NCBI GenBank assembly: GCA_034190875.2
Contig: CM067356.1
Location: 24,855,531 to 24,919,530, forward strand
Length of the DNA: 64,000 bases
From: Urechis unicinctus
Taxonomy: Eukaryota > Annelida > Polychaeta > Xenopneusta > Urechidae
Direction of reading: 5' to 3'
The translations under genes were made by a program, and so were the position numbers. The notes under the pieces were generated by a model that did no database searches, was not told the origin of the DNA, and worked only from the letters and a program-made list of their open reading frames with translations. Below are positions 55,976 through 64,000 of the stretch, one piece after another; position 1 is the stretch's first letter, and each line of letters starts with the position of its first letter.

Positions 55976-56716
55976 TGTGACGATCCTGTCCTGATTTGCT
56001 AATGTGATTTTGTATTTTAATTGGATTGAAGTATTTTATTTATTTATTTATGAAGGGCGTTTTGACAAAGATGGCTGCCGGTTAGGAAAGTTATGTTATG
56101 ACGAGATTGGTTGGCTGTATTAAGCGTGATGCTGTTACTATCTGCAGGTCTATTAATATCTGCACATGCTTGTTGCTTACTCATTTTGGTTGCTAAGGAG
56201 TTAAGGCATTCCATTTTTGTCCGGCGTTGGTGGTTTGAATGTTGTGTGGGTAGCATCTCAACCCTCTTTCCCAACCGACTGACTATGCAGCCTCTCCCAT
56301 ACCATTGTCTTTGCCCTCACGCCAACTACTGTCTGATTCTGATGCCTACTATGATGCATACCATCGAAATGTGTTGGATGAGGAGGTAGCTTTCGGATGG
56401 TCGATTTTCCTTATATGGAGGCGGTAAAGCCTGTTCTTTGGTATATAAGATCCCAAGAACAGGCTCCTATAAAGACTCCAAAAGAGACTTAATTCGACTC
56501 CAAAAGAGACTCACTTCGACTCAAAAAGAGACTCACTTCGACTCCAAGAAAACCTCTTCTACCTCGTTTTCTGAAAATAAACCAATCTTAGTTCAAGACG
56601 GAGTCCTTCGTTTACCTGTGAGCTCATAAGCCGTGTTGGTTAATAAGAAGTAAAAAGGAACACGCAATAAAAGAACAAAAATAACATCTAAGCCTTACCC
56701 TAGGGAGCGATATTAA
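55976..56716 (+). repeat. 5' LTR
   Basis: Begins TGTGACGATCCTG, and aligns through its length with the 3' LTR: GAAGGGCGTTTTGACAAAG, GGTGGTTTGAATGTTGTGTG, ATCTCAACCCTCTTTCCCAA and others are shared. It contains a 22- to 23-bp tandem repeat (CGACTCCAAAAGAGACTCAC type, about four units at 56465-56550) and AATAAA near 56665. It ends just before the primer site at 56718. Confidence 0.9.
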
Positions 56717-56717
56717 T

Positions 56718-56736
56718 TGGTGACCCCGACGTGATT
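56718..56736 (+). other. Primer binding site for tRNA-Trp
   Basis: TGGTGACCCCGACGTGATT is complementary to the last 19 nt of animal tRNA-Trp, including the added CCA. It starts one or two bases after the 5' LTR, as expected for minus-strand priming. Confidence 0.8.
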
Positions 56737-56767
56737 GAGAAAAAAAAGAGAGAGAAAAGAAGAGACA

Positions 56768-56839
56768 ATGCCAGGTCTACTTACAACTCCCGGCATAAGC
56801 AACTCCACTTCACGCGGAAGTATCATCTCTTCTTGTTAA
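56768..56839 (+). pseudogene. Probable interrupted gag start
   Basis: A frame starting MPGLLTTPGISNSTSRGS stops after 23 codons at TAA (56837-56839). It lies where gag should begin. The following ~600 bp are foreign (actin fragment and tandem repeat) before gag-like sequence resumes, so this is likely the gag N-terminus cut off by the insertion. Confidence 0.45.
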
Positions 56840-56866
56840 CAACCTTGCCAAACGACACCAGCCAAC

Positions 56867-56918
56867 ATGTGTGACGATGGTGTAGCTGCCCTTGTTGTTG
56901 ACAACGGATCCGGTATGA
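56867..56918 (+). pseudogene. Captured actin 5' coding fragment
   Basis: ATG plus 16 codons read MCDDGVAALVVDNGSGM, identical to the conserved start of cytoplasmic-type actin (MCDD-x-VAALVVDNGSGM) except Gly for Asp at codon 5. The similarity stops after GGATCCGGTATG; the sequence GTATGATT at that point resembles a splice donor. The 30 bases before the ATG (ACCTTGCCAAACGACACC...) look like 5' UTR. There is no more of actin here (the full protein has about 376 residues), so it is a fragment, not a gene. It lies inside the retroelement between primer site and gag. Confidence 0.8.
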
Positions 56919-57007
56919 TTATATGCATACAAGTGATGGCTTCGTTTTGGCTGCCTCCGACGTTCCTGCCGTCCTGCCTCCTGAATTAGCTCTGGTTTGA
57001 TCCTGTT

Positions 57008-57145
57008 CGTCCGGGCTGCTTCTGTGCCCTGTGTGTCAACCTGGTGTGACAGTAACTTTTGCCAGACTTCTCGTCCGGCCTGCTGCTGTTTCCTGTGTGT
57101 AGGCCTGGTGTGACAGTACTTTATGCCAGTCTTCTCGTCCGGATA
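57008..57145 (+). repeat. 64-bp tandem repeat, two units and a bit
   Basis: Units starting CGTCCGG at 57008, 57072 and 57136 share CCTGTGTGT, CCTGGTGTGACAGTA and TGCCAG-CTTCT. It lies within the same foreign segment that carries the actin fragment. Confidence 0.8.
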
Positions 57146-57460
57146 CAGGTTTTCCCTAGCCTGACAACCAACCTACTAACGTTTGCATTCTCCTGGATGC
57201 ACACTATGTCCCGACTCTTATTCATCTGCTTTTTGTGTTGGAGGGTTATCAAATATTAGAATTTTGCTAGGATAGTGACTGTTTAATTTATGACAGGACA
57301 TCTAATGTTTATTTTATAATAGGTCGTTTAATGTTTATTTTTATGACAATGTTTTGTTTGGATAATGAAGAGATTGTCATTTACCCCGTTTGGCTAAGAC
57401 TCACGCTAAAGAAAAACTTGCTTCCTATTATAAATCTACAGGTACAAATACTCTCCTGAA

Positions 57461-58203
57461 ATGTTCAGCAAACAACCAAGCAAATCTCCCCCTGAAAAGC
57501 CCTGTCCATCGATTCCAGAGAGCCATCCCCCTCCTCCCGTGAACCCTCGTCCCTATTCTCTAATTCTGAAAAGCATGACCCCGAAATGTCCCCTGAGTCT
57601 TAAGATCTCATGCACAAAAAAAAACCGATCCTGATATGAGCAATTGTAATGAATGCGAGACTGAATCAGAAAACGAAGGCCTCACGCAAGATCAAAGAAT
57701 GGAAGAGATTTTTGCCCACAAACGCCTGGCCCATTTTGCAAAGGACATTGCTTCGTGCGACGGTGGAGATTCCACCAAAGAATTAGCTTGGCTGTGCGCT
57801 GTGCATATTACCCCTTATCCAAACTCGGGGGCGCAATTAACTGCAAGAGGACGGTTGCTAGAATTTATTATAAAACGTCAACGGGAACGGTGGTGCAAAA
57901 CATATTTCGCCATTGCAAAAGAGCTTGTCCATACATGTTTCCTGGACCGTCAGCGTGACGCACTCAAAACAATTCGTCAACGTCCTGTAGAGTCTCTGCT
58001 GCAGTTTAATCACGAAATTTAACAGTTAGTGTATGAAGCATTTGAACAAATGCCCGCAGACCATACTTCCCTTGTTAGAACTTACTTGTCTGCATTAGAC
58101 AACCGTGAGTTAGCACTGAAAGTGGTACAGGAAGATGCCCTTTTAACTCTTCCCAAATCAATTCAAACTGTGGTTGCTCGTAGCTACACTGGAGTCTTAT
58201 GAC
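57461..58203 (+). pseudogene. gag: gag remnant (capsid region)
   Basis: Structural polyprotein remnant. A proline-rich frame (57461 onward, MFSKQPSKSPPEKP) is followed, in another frame, by 57636-58022, a charged helical stretch ending LLQFNHEI before TAA. The same frame goes on past that stop (YEAFEQMPADHTSLVRTYLSALDNRELALKV...) to TGA at about 58202. The content agrees with a Gypsy-type capsid region. At least one in-frame stop and one frame change inactivate it. Confidence 0.65.
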
Positions 58204-58379
58204 CCCCCCCCCGCACCAGCAAACTAATTTAGTAGACGAAGGTCAGGCTAATAATAGCTCAGGCTATAACGGAAATAGTAAACATACAGAAAGAAATTTG
58301 CACCAAAATAGCGATTCTAGGCCAGAATCAGTCCCAGTCTAAATAACATATCTCGCGTCCTTTTAAAGCCCCACTAGAA

Positions 58380-58510
58380 TGCTACCTCTGTGGCAAACCA
58401 GGCCACTTTGCTCGTAACTGCAGAACCGTTATGACCCCTGTATAAACACCCCGTCTCCCGACAGCCCATGTCGGAAGTGTGGTGGCCGTCATTGGACCTA
58501 TGATTGTGCA
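58380..58510 (+). pseudogene. gag: gag nucleocapsid, two CCHC zinc knuckles
   Basis: First knuckle CYLCGKPGHFARNC (58380-58421) and second CRKCGGRHWTYDC (58469-58507) both keep C-x2-C-x4-H-x4-C, the RNA-binding motif of gag. They lie in different frames, with a TAA between them at about 58443. Confidence 0.85.
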
Positions 58511-58602
58511 AAAAACTAACAACGCAGACTTTTAGAGCCAGGGGACGCCCTGTCAATACAATCTCTGTCTTTCATCCTGGATCGACGTCCTATGGTCGTT
58601 TA

Positions 58603-58924
58603 AGAATGTGAAGGAGTATGTTTAATTGCACTAATAGACACAGGTTCAACGCATACACTTATAAGCAACAATACTCTTAACAGTTTTGTATGTATAGAGC
58701 TGCTTACTAATACTGCCAGTCAATTAACCAGCATTACAGGACATGCACTAAAAATATATGGAGTGTATACTATTGATATGATAGGGTATCGGGTAAACGT
58801 AATGGTAGTCGATATGCCAGATTGTGATCATTTGTTAGGAATAGGCTTCTTACATAAAACAGAAGCCGTGTTAGACGTCAAAATCGCATGCGTCTTAACA
58901 ATGGTTATTCTTATCATATCTTAG
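58603..58924 (+). pseudogene. pol: Retroviral-type aspartic protease
   Basis: Contains the catalytic LIDTGSTHT (Asp codon at 58637-58639) and, 70 residues on, DHLLGIGFL, the second conserved part of the fold. The frame is closed by a TAA just upstream and is out of frame with the following reverse transcriptase, so the gag-pro-pol reading frame is broken on both sides. Confidence 0.85.
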
Positions 58925-59424
58925 CACCTGATGAAACTATTGGCAAGTCAGCACAGTGTAGCCCCAGAAAGATAATTGGAAACGAAGGATTTGCATCAAT
59001 CCTCACTTATTACCACAATATTTTGAGTGAGAAAAACACTCCAGTTAGGCTTGCTAATATTTCTCCAATTGTAATTAACATTGGTAATATTGATCCAATT
59101 AAGCAAAGAGCATATCGCATTCCCGACACTAAGAAGCAGATGGTGGAGGATTGTGTTAGTGAGATATTGAGAGATGATATCATTCAGCCCAGTGATAGCC
59201 CATGGTCCAGTCCTATTACACTTGTCCCTAAGAAAGACAGCACAGCACGTTTTTGTGTTAAATACTGGAAGCTGAATGCAATTACTCAAAAAGATGCGTA
59301 TCCTTTGCCCAGAATACAAGAAGTATTTGACTCGTTAAAGGGTAATGCTGTGTTTGCTTTCAATGAGTTAAAGAGACAATTAACCACAACAATTGTATTG
59401 GCACATCCTGATACCAATCGTTAA
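58888..59424 (+). pseudogene. pol: Reverse transcriptase with its catalytic core deleted
   Basis: Keeps the N-terminal RT blocks: connection region YRIPDTKKQMVEDCV, SPWSSPITLVPKKD, FCVKYWKLNAITQKDAYPLPR (normally FCVDYRxLN) and VFDSLKGNAVFA. The sequence then jumps straight to LKRQLTTTIVLAHPDTNR, which belongs just before RNase H. The palm segment with the TLDL and YxDD aspartates is missing, a deletion of roughly 130-150 codons. It ends in TAA, followed in the same frame by RNase H. Confidence 0.85.
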
Positions 59425-59781
59425 TACACATTATATACTGACGCCAGCAATTATGCTGTTGGTGCTGTGCTTGCTCAGAAAGATGACTATGGTCAGGAGA
59501 AAGTTGTTTCCTATTTGTCTTGTAAACTGACTACTGCCCAGCAGAAATGGTCTACGATTAAAAAAGAAGCATTTGCAGAAATACATGCGTTAAAGAAATT
59601 TGATGCGTACTTACATGGGACTTCTATAACTATCAAAACTGACCATAAGCCATTGCGATCGCTTTTCAAAGCAGAAATCAATAATACAAAGATCAATTAT
59701 CAGCCAGGAAAGCTAAACCAAGCTGCAGATATGTTATCTCGGGTAGCATCGTTAAAACCACTGATCGTACTTCACTTGTGA
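59425..59781 (+). pseudogene. pol: RNase H domain
   Basis: Starts YTLYTDASNYAVGAVLAQ, continues KKEAFAEIHALKKFDAYLHG and TDHKPLRSLF, and ends NYQPGKLNQAADMLSR, the Ty3/Gypsy RNase H series. A short in-frame deletion appears after SLFKAEINNTK, where the usual R-W-x-x-x-L-x-x-Y segment is absent. It is in frame with the RT remnant, separated only by the TAA at 59422-59424. Confidence 0.85.
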
Positions 59782-59814
59782 GCTCTGGATGCTTATCTTT
59801 GTGTTCTCTTACCC

Positions 59815-60915
59815 AGGCTGTATCGCGAACGCGTAATTAAACGCTGTTATGAAGAAACAGCCCTCGCAGGCTTTGTGAAAACTCTAGCTCGCGTTCAAGA
59901 AACTTACATCTGGCTTGGAATGCAAAAGCATGTCAGAGAATTTATAACCACTTGTGTGTATTGTCGTACACTTACACCCCCAAACCCAAATTCAATAACT
60001 GGAGATATGCCAGTACCACCTCGCGCATTTCATACTTGGGGTATCGATATAGCTTGTCCATTTCCCCGTAGTAAGCATGGAAAAAGATACCTGTTAACTT
60101 GTATCGACCATTTGACAGGTTTGGCGGAAGCAATTCCGTTAGCAAGTAAAGTTAGAGAGACTTTAGCAATGCATATTATCAGTCGATATGGTATTCCAGA
60201 GGTTATTGTATCAGGTAATGGTGGTGAATTTACTTCGAAACCTATTGGAGATTGGATGAGAGAATGTGGGATTGAACATCATAAGACATTGCCTTATCAT
60301 CGCCAGAGTAACGGTAAGACGGAAAGATTTAATGGCACCATCCAAAAACTTTTGTTAAAATTAACTGGAGGCGATTCACGAAAGTGGACTAAGGATTTAG
60401 CTGAAGCCCTGTATACATACAGAATCACAATAGGCCCGTATGGAATAAGTCAATATCAGGCTATATATGATATCCGACCCAGATTGCCTAAAACCCCTGG
60501 TAATCGAAATGAAGGTGAGAGACTTAGAGAAGAGTTACTAAATAAAGTAAGGAGTAAGAAACAAATAACTTCTAGTTCCAATAAACTCCTGCCCCCTGGT
60601 ACATTTGTATCAATACACGTGCTAAATCCTCACAAAGGACAAGCAAAATGGAAACCTGGGTATCAAGTGGTAACACATTTTAAGGAAGGATTGAGACTTC
60701 TGGACCTCAAAACTAAACAAGAAATCAGCTTAAATCAAAGAGATGTGCGTGAAATACTGACGCAAAAGTCTTATGATGTGCGTTCTAAAAATGAGTCATT
60801 ACCAGATATGGAAATACCAATTTCCTTGCCGGAACGAGAGTTTATCTCCCATGTGCCACAATCCGCGGAACTTAATCCAAATGCTAGTGAATTTTGTCCA
60901 CTATTACACCGATAA
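59815..60915 (+). pseudogene. pol: Integrase with a substituted catalytic residue
   Basis: A long open frame (ATG at 59875, 346 codons, with more homology upstream from about 59815). It has the C-x2-C half of the zinc module (TCVYC), but the two expected histidines are not visible. The core has GIDIACPF (first catalytic Asp, residue 58) and NGKTERFNGTI (Glu150), with the D-35-E spacing kept. The second Asp is replaced: the motif S-D-N-G-x-E-F reads S-G-N-G-G-E-F (Gly114, codon 60214-60216). The C-terminal part has the GPY-like GYQVVTHFKEG region. Confidence 0.9.
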
Positions 60916-61254
60916 TCCCATGAGTGGCGTGCATGGTTGCCCACAGTTACCAGTGTAACTACTTAGCTTAGATTGTCAAAGTCTACATCCCAACAGCATG
61001 TGTTTGAGTAATTACGTATGCAGATGTATATGTGACTTTAGAAGATCACAAACCAATATTATGCTATTCAACAGATTTAACTAACACAGCTTGAACTAAA
61101 ATGTCGCTATTGCACCACTTGTAGAAATCCTCTCGCGTGCAGCGTGCACAGCATTTTTATTATTGGAGAGATACTGGACAAGGTTCATACAGCATTTGAT
61201 TAAAGAACCCATTATGATATAAAAATAAAACGTTATGATATTAAAACACTACAA

Positions 61255-61720
61255 CCTTTAGTTGTAAATTGCGTTATGAATTGCTATAACTCGGCTCGGG
61301 TTTCTCTGCGTTCTAGGATGGGGTGGCCAACCATCTTGGGACAGGAGATAGCCAGAGTTGAGGAGATAGCCAGAGTTGAGGAAGGCTTGGTAATATCCCC
61401 GTGGTGGGGGGGCACTTAAGTGTATAGAGGTAGTATATATGTGCCGCGCGACGGGGTATGTTTTTTGGGCCTCTAGACCTGTACGACGGGGTATGTTTTT
61501 CAGCTTCAATGTGAACGACGGGTTATACATTCGCATAATACCTTGTACGACGGGCTATACTTTTGGCCATTTGGACGGTTTATTTTGACCTTGTACGACG
61601 GGTACGGGTTTTTGAGGTCCTGCGGCACACCCCTATCCAGAATAAGGCCAAGGGCCCCGGCACACCCCTATCCAGAATAAGGCACCAAGTGCCCCCACCC
61701 CCCCGGGTATCGTGTTATAT
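61255..61720. repeat. Nested block of ACGACGGG repeats
   Basis: Five spaced copies of (GT)ACGACGGGGTATG-like sequence (about 61446, 61481, 61514, 61547 and 61595), then two copies of CACACCCCTATCCAGAATAA (61626 and 61661) and two of GGAGATAGCCAGAGTTGAGG (about 61343 and 61361). Composition differs from the flanking element; it looks like an inserted sequence between integrase and the env-like frame. Confidence 0.7.
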
Positions 61721-61758
61721 TCTATGTAACAGTTGAATATTATTCTCACTTTCAAGTA

Positions 61759-62418
61759 ATGCGAATAATTGGATTTGAAAATGAACTTCTTTGCGTTCTT
61801 CGTGCCCCATTGTTTAAAGAAAACGATCCTGTATTGATGAGAATCAATACTCTCCCTATTTATACTAATGCTAAATGTGCTCGTATTGTGCAACCGACCT
61901 TTTGTTGTGAATTTTGCTACCGAAAAACTTTATTTTCCTGAGAAGGGTGATATCGTAAATAAACAAGCGTGTCTACCTGGTGTTAGATACGATCGAACCC
62001 AACAAATATGTCTCCATGGTTTGGCACCAGAAGGAATGTCCTATCACTCTATACAATCACATGCCGCCCCCAGAAAGAATTGTTACGAATGATATTAACA
62101 GATTTATTCTAGTTTTGAAGAGTTAACAATTCCCTCTTATAAGGACATTGAACTCCCCCCTTCCTTTGACCGTCATGTTAATGATAACATCCAGTCAAAA
62201 ATTTGAATTCAACATGGATTTGGTTCTTTGTAGCCATAGTTTTATTTATCTCCCTGTCCATCCTTATTCATAATATGCTAAAAGCATTTAAATGTTGTCC
62301 CAGGTCCAAAAGTCCTGAAGTCTCAGTAATAACTTATGATCACAAAAATGATCAAATTAATTTGAGAATGAACCATTCTGAAGCAAATTCAGAACATGTT
62401 AGTGTTATTGATGAATAA
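61759..62418 (+). pseudogene. Envelope-like third ORF remnant
   Basis: Pieces in several frames: a Cys-rich stretch (61840-62090) and, at 62203-62418, a 71-codon frame with a strong transmembrane segment (FFVAIVLFISLSILI) and a short Cys-containing polar tail. Position (after integrase, before the 3' LTR), the C-terminal membrane anchor and the cysteines fit an errantivirus-type envelope. Stops and frameshifts leave no intact protein. Confidence 0.55.
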
Positions 62419-62648
62419 TTGATTGATTAATTGTAATATCGGACAATTGGTTTGATTGTATTCTGAATATTGATTAATTGTAATGATTTATTATTTTATT
62501 TAATTGTAACTGTGTAATGTTTATATTGGATATATGAATTATTGATGAATTTAAATTTCTTTTTATTTATTCATCTGATATTGTATTTTATGTTTGATTT
62601 GTATTTGGGATTTTTACTAGTTTTTCAAACTCCTTGTCATGGGAAGAA

Positions 62649-63398
62649 TGTGACGATCCTGGCCTGATTTGCTAATGTGATTTTGTATTTTAATTGGTTT
62701 GAAGTTATCTATTTATTTATTTATGAAGGGCGTTTTGACAAAGATGGCTGCTGACTAGGAAAGTTATGTTATGACGAGATTGGTGGGCTGTATTAAGCGT
62801 GATGCTGTTACTATCTGTAGGTCTTTTAATATCTGCACATCATGCTTGTGGCTTACTCATCTTGGTTGCTAACCAGCATTCCATTTTTGTCCGGCGTTGG
62901 TGGTTTGAATGTTGTGTGGGTAGCATCTCAACCCTCTTTCCCAACCGACTGACTATGCATCCTTTCCCATACCATTGCCTTCCCCCTCACGCCAACTACT
63001 GTCTGATTCTGATGCCTAGTATGATGCATACCGTCAGAATGTGTTAGATGAGGAGGTAGCTTTGGGATGGTCGATTATTCCTTTCCTTACATGGAGGCGG
63101 TAAACCAGTTTTTTTTGGGTATGTAAGATCTCAAGAACAAGCTCCTAGACAGACTCCAAAAGAGATTCACTTCAACTCCAAAAGAGATTCACTTCAACTC
63201 CAAAAGAGATTTACTTCGACTCCAAAAGAGATTCACTTCGACTCCAAGAAAACCACTTCTACCTCGTTTTCTGAAAATACCCCAATCTTAGTTCATGACG
63301 GAGTCCTTTGTTTACCTGTGCACTCATAAGCCGTGAAGGTAAATAAGAAGTAGAAAGGAACACGCAATAATATCTTAGCCTTACCCTAGAGCGCAATA
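62649..63398 (+). repeat. 3' LTR
   Basis: Begins TGTGACGATCCTG like the 5' LTR and ends CCCTAGAGCGCAATA just before the CAGTT duplication. The internal CCAAAAGAGATTCACTTC repeat has about one unit more than in the 5' LTR, and a stretch near the end (AAGAACAAAAATAACA in the 5' copy) is missing. Confidence 0.9.
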
Positions 63399-63403
63399 CA
63401 GTT

Positions 63404-64000
63404 GACATGCGGATCTATGTAGACCCTTAAAAGGAGAACATCACTGTTCGATTTATAGCAATGCAGGAAGGAAGCAAACGAATTCTTTGAATATACAAGC
63501 GTGTCTTTGGCTACATTGTCGAGATGTTATTATGAGCTTAGTGTCGTGTTTGATGAGTGATACTAGGAGGATGTCCATTGGATTGAAGTGTTTCACCTCT
63601 CTCTGGTAAATCATCCATTCATTTTAATTCGTTTAAGCTTGCAACCTGTGTTTATTCATCATTCACTAGTATCACATCTGGTATGCTGTCGTACATGGTT
63701 GGGATATTTTATCATGGTGTCCTCAATTTTGCCAAACTATGTTGATGAATTTATCTATGCTATTAAGGAATTAGGCTGTATTTCCCATATATTTTATCCC
63801 ACAGCGCCGTTTGTTTTTGTCAACCCGAGTCATGCGGTAGATTCGGAATGTACCATCATAAGTTCATCATGATTGCATGCGGAGATATATTCTTAGAAAT
63901 TATATTTCATATCGATCCCCTGAGAGGCAATGTCTTGTGTGCGTCAGACGAACTCGAATCTTAAGCTCGTGTTGAGTGCTAGAAAAAGCAGTTCGAGAAT
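63404..64000. other. Flanking sequence, no gene identified
   Basis: A 94-codon frame (63588-63872, plus) has no recognisable domain and is not called. CAGTT at 63399-63403 is the right target-site duplication of the retroelement. Confidence 0.4.

Larger units (their letters stand above)
55976..63398 (+). mobile_element. Full-length inactive Gypsy/errantivirus-like LTR element
   Basis: 7.4 kb element with two LTRs, tRNA-Trp primer site, gag with CCHC knuckles, aspartic protease, reverse transcriptase, RNase H, integrase and an env-like third frame, in the Metaviridae order (RT and RNase H before integrase). It is flanked by the 5-bp target duplication CAGTT (55971-55975 and 63399-63403). It is dead: stop codons and frameshifts in gag and protease, loss of the RT catalytic core, a substituted integrase catalytic residue and a nested insertion near 61.3-61.7 kb. 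The LTRs differ by many substitutions and several indels, so the insertion is old. It also carries a fragment of an actin gene. Confidence 0.9.

Noticed and set aside
56867-56918. A functional actin gene
   Set aside because: Only 17 codons are present; no further actin exon is seen downstream and retroelement gag follows.

Overview
The window is nuclear DNA from an animal. Its genes are split into short exons with GT-AG introns of 0.1 to 3 kb. Every product I can name is a metazoan protein, and the spaces between are filled with transposon debris, microsatellites and minisatellites. Conserved gene order, AT-rich introns, an errantivirus-like Gypsy retroelement, a piggyBac-type MITE and CR1/L2-type LINE debris fit an invertebrate, most likely marine (a mollusc or other lophotrochozoan is my guess). 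I cannot name the species. No prokaryotic genes, CRISPR arrays or rRNA genes were seen.

Layout. (1) 740-7351: ZMAT5 (U11/U12 snRNP 20 kDa subunit, minus) and UQCR10 (complex III subunit 9, plus) stand head to head, an arrangement also found in human. (2) 8050-16552: RNF10 (RING E3 ligase, minus, 19 exons), tail to tail with UQCR10. Its introns hold a 793-bp piggyBac-like MITE and a seven-unit ~353-bp tandem repeat. (3) 16.6-24.0 kb: gene-poor, with an inverted pair of collagen-like GC-rich repeats and a tRNA-like (SINE-type) segment. (4) 24049-26379: a proline-rich gene resembling PRR11 (plus). (5) 26.4-33.4 kb: no host gene found; contains a broken YqaJ-type exonuclease relic. (6) 33455-41723: an SLC17 transporter (sialin/VGLUT-related, plus, 11 exons, 540 aa). 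(7) 43578-50079: a SEC14-like lipid transfer protein (CRAL-TRIO plus GOLD, plus, 12 exons, 403 aa) with very large AT microsatellites in one intron. (8) 53151-53974: the last two exons of a gene I do not recognise. (9) 54536-~55015: a solo LTR. (10) 55976-63398: a complete but dead Gypsy/errantivirus-like LTR element with a 5-bp target duplication and a tRNA-Trp primer site.

Exon structures of RNF10, ZMAT5, UQCR10, the SLC17 gene and the SEC14-like gene were assembled by hand. Each closes in frame across all junctions, giving 837, 170, 65, 540 and 403 residues; the SLC17 gene needs one GC-AG intron for this. The PRR11-like gene closes except for one junction that is a base short.

The most unusual observation lies inside the retroelement. 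About 130 bp after the primer binding site, and interrupting the start of gag, is the start of a cytoplasmic actin gene: ATG plus the first 17 codons, followed by a splice-donor-like GTATGA. This looks like capture of a host gene fragment by an LTR retrotransposon. The neighbouring genes share no evident pathway; they are ordinary housekeeping neighbours rather than a functional cluster.
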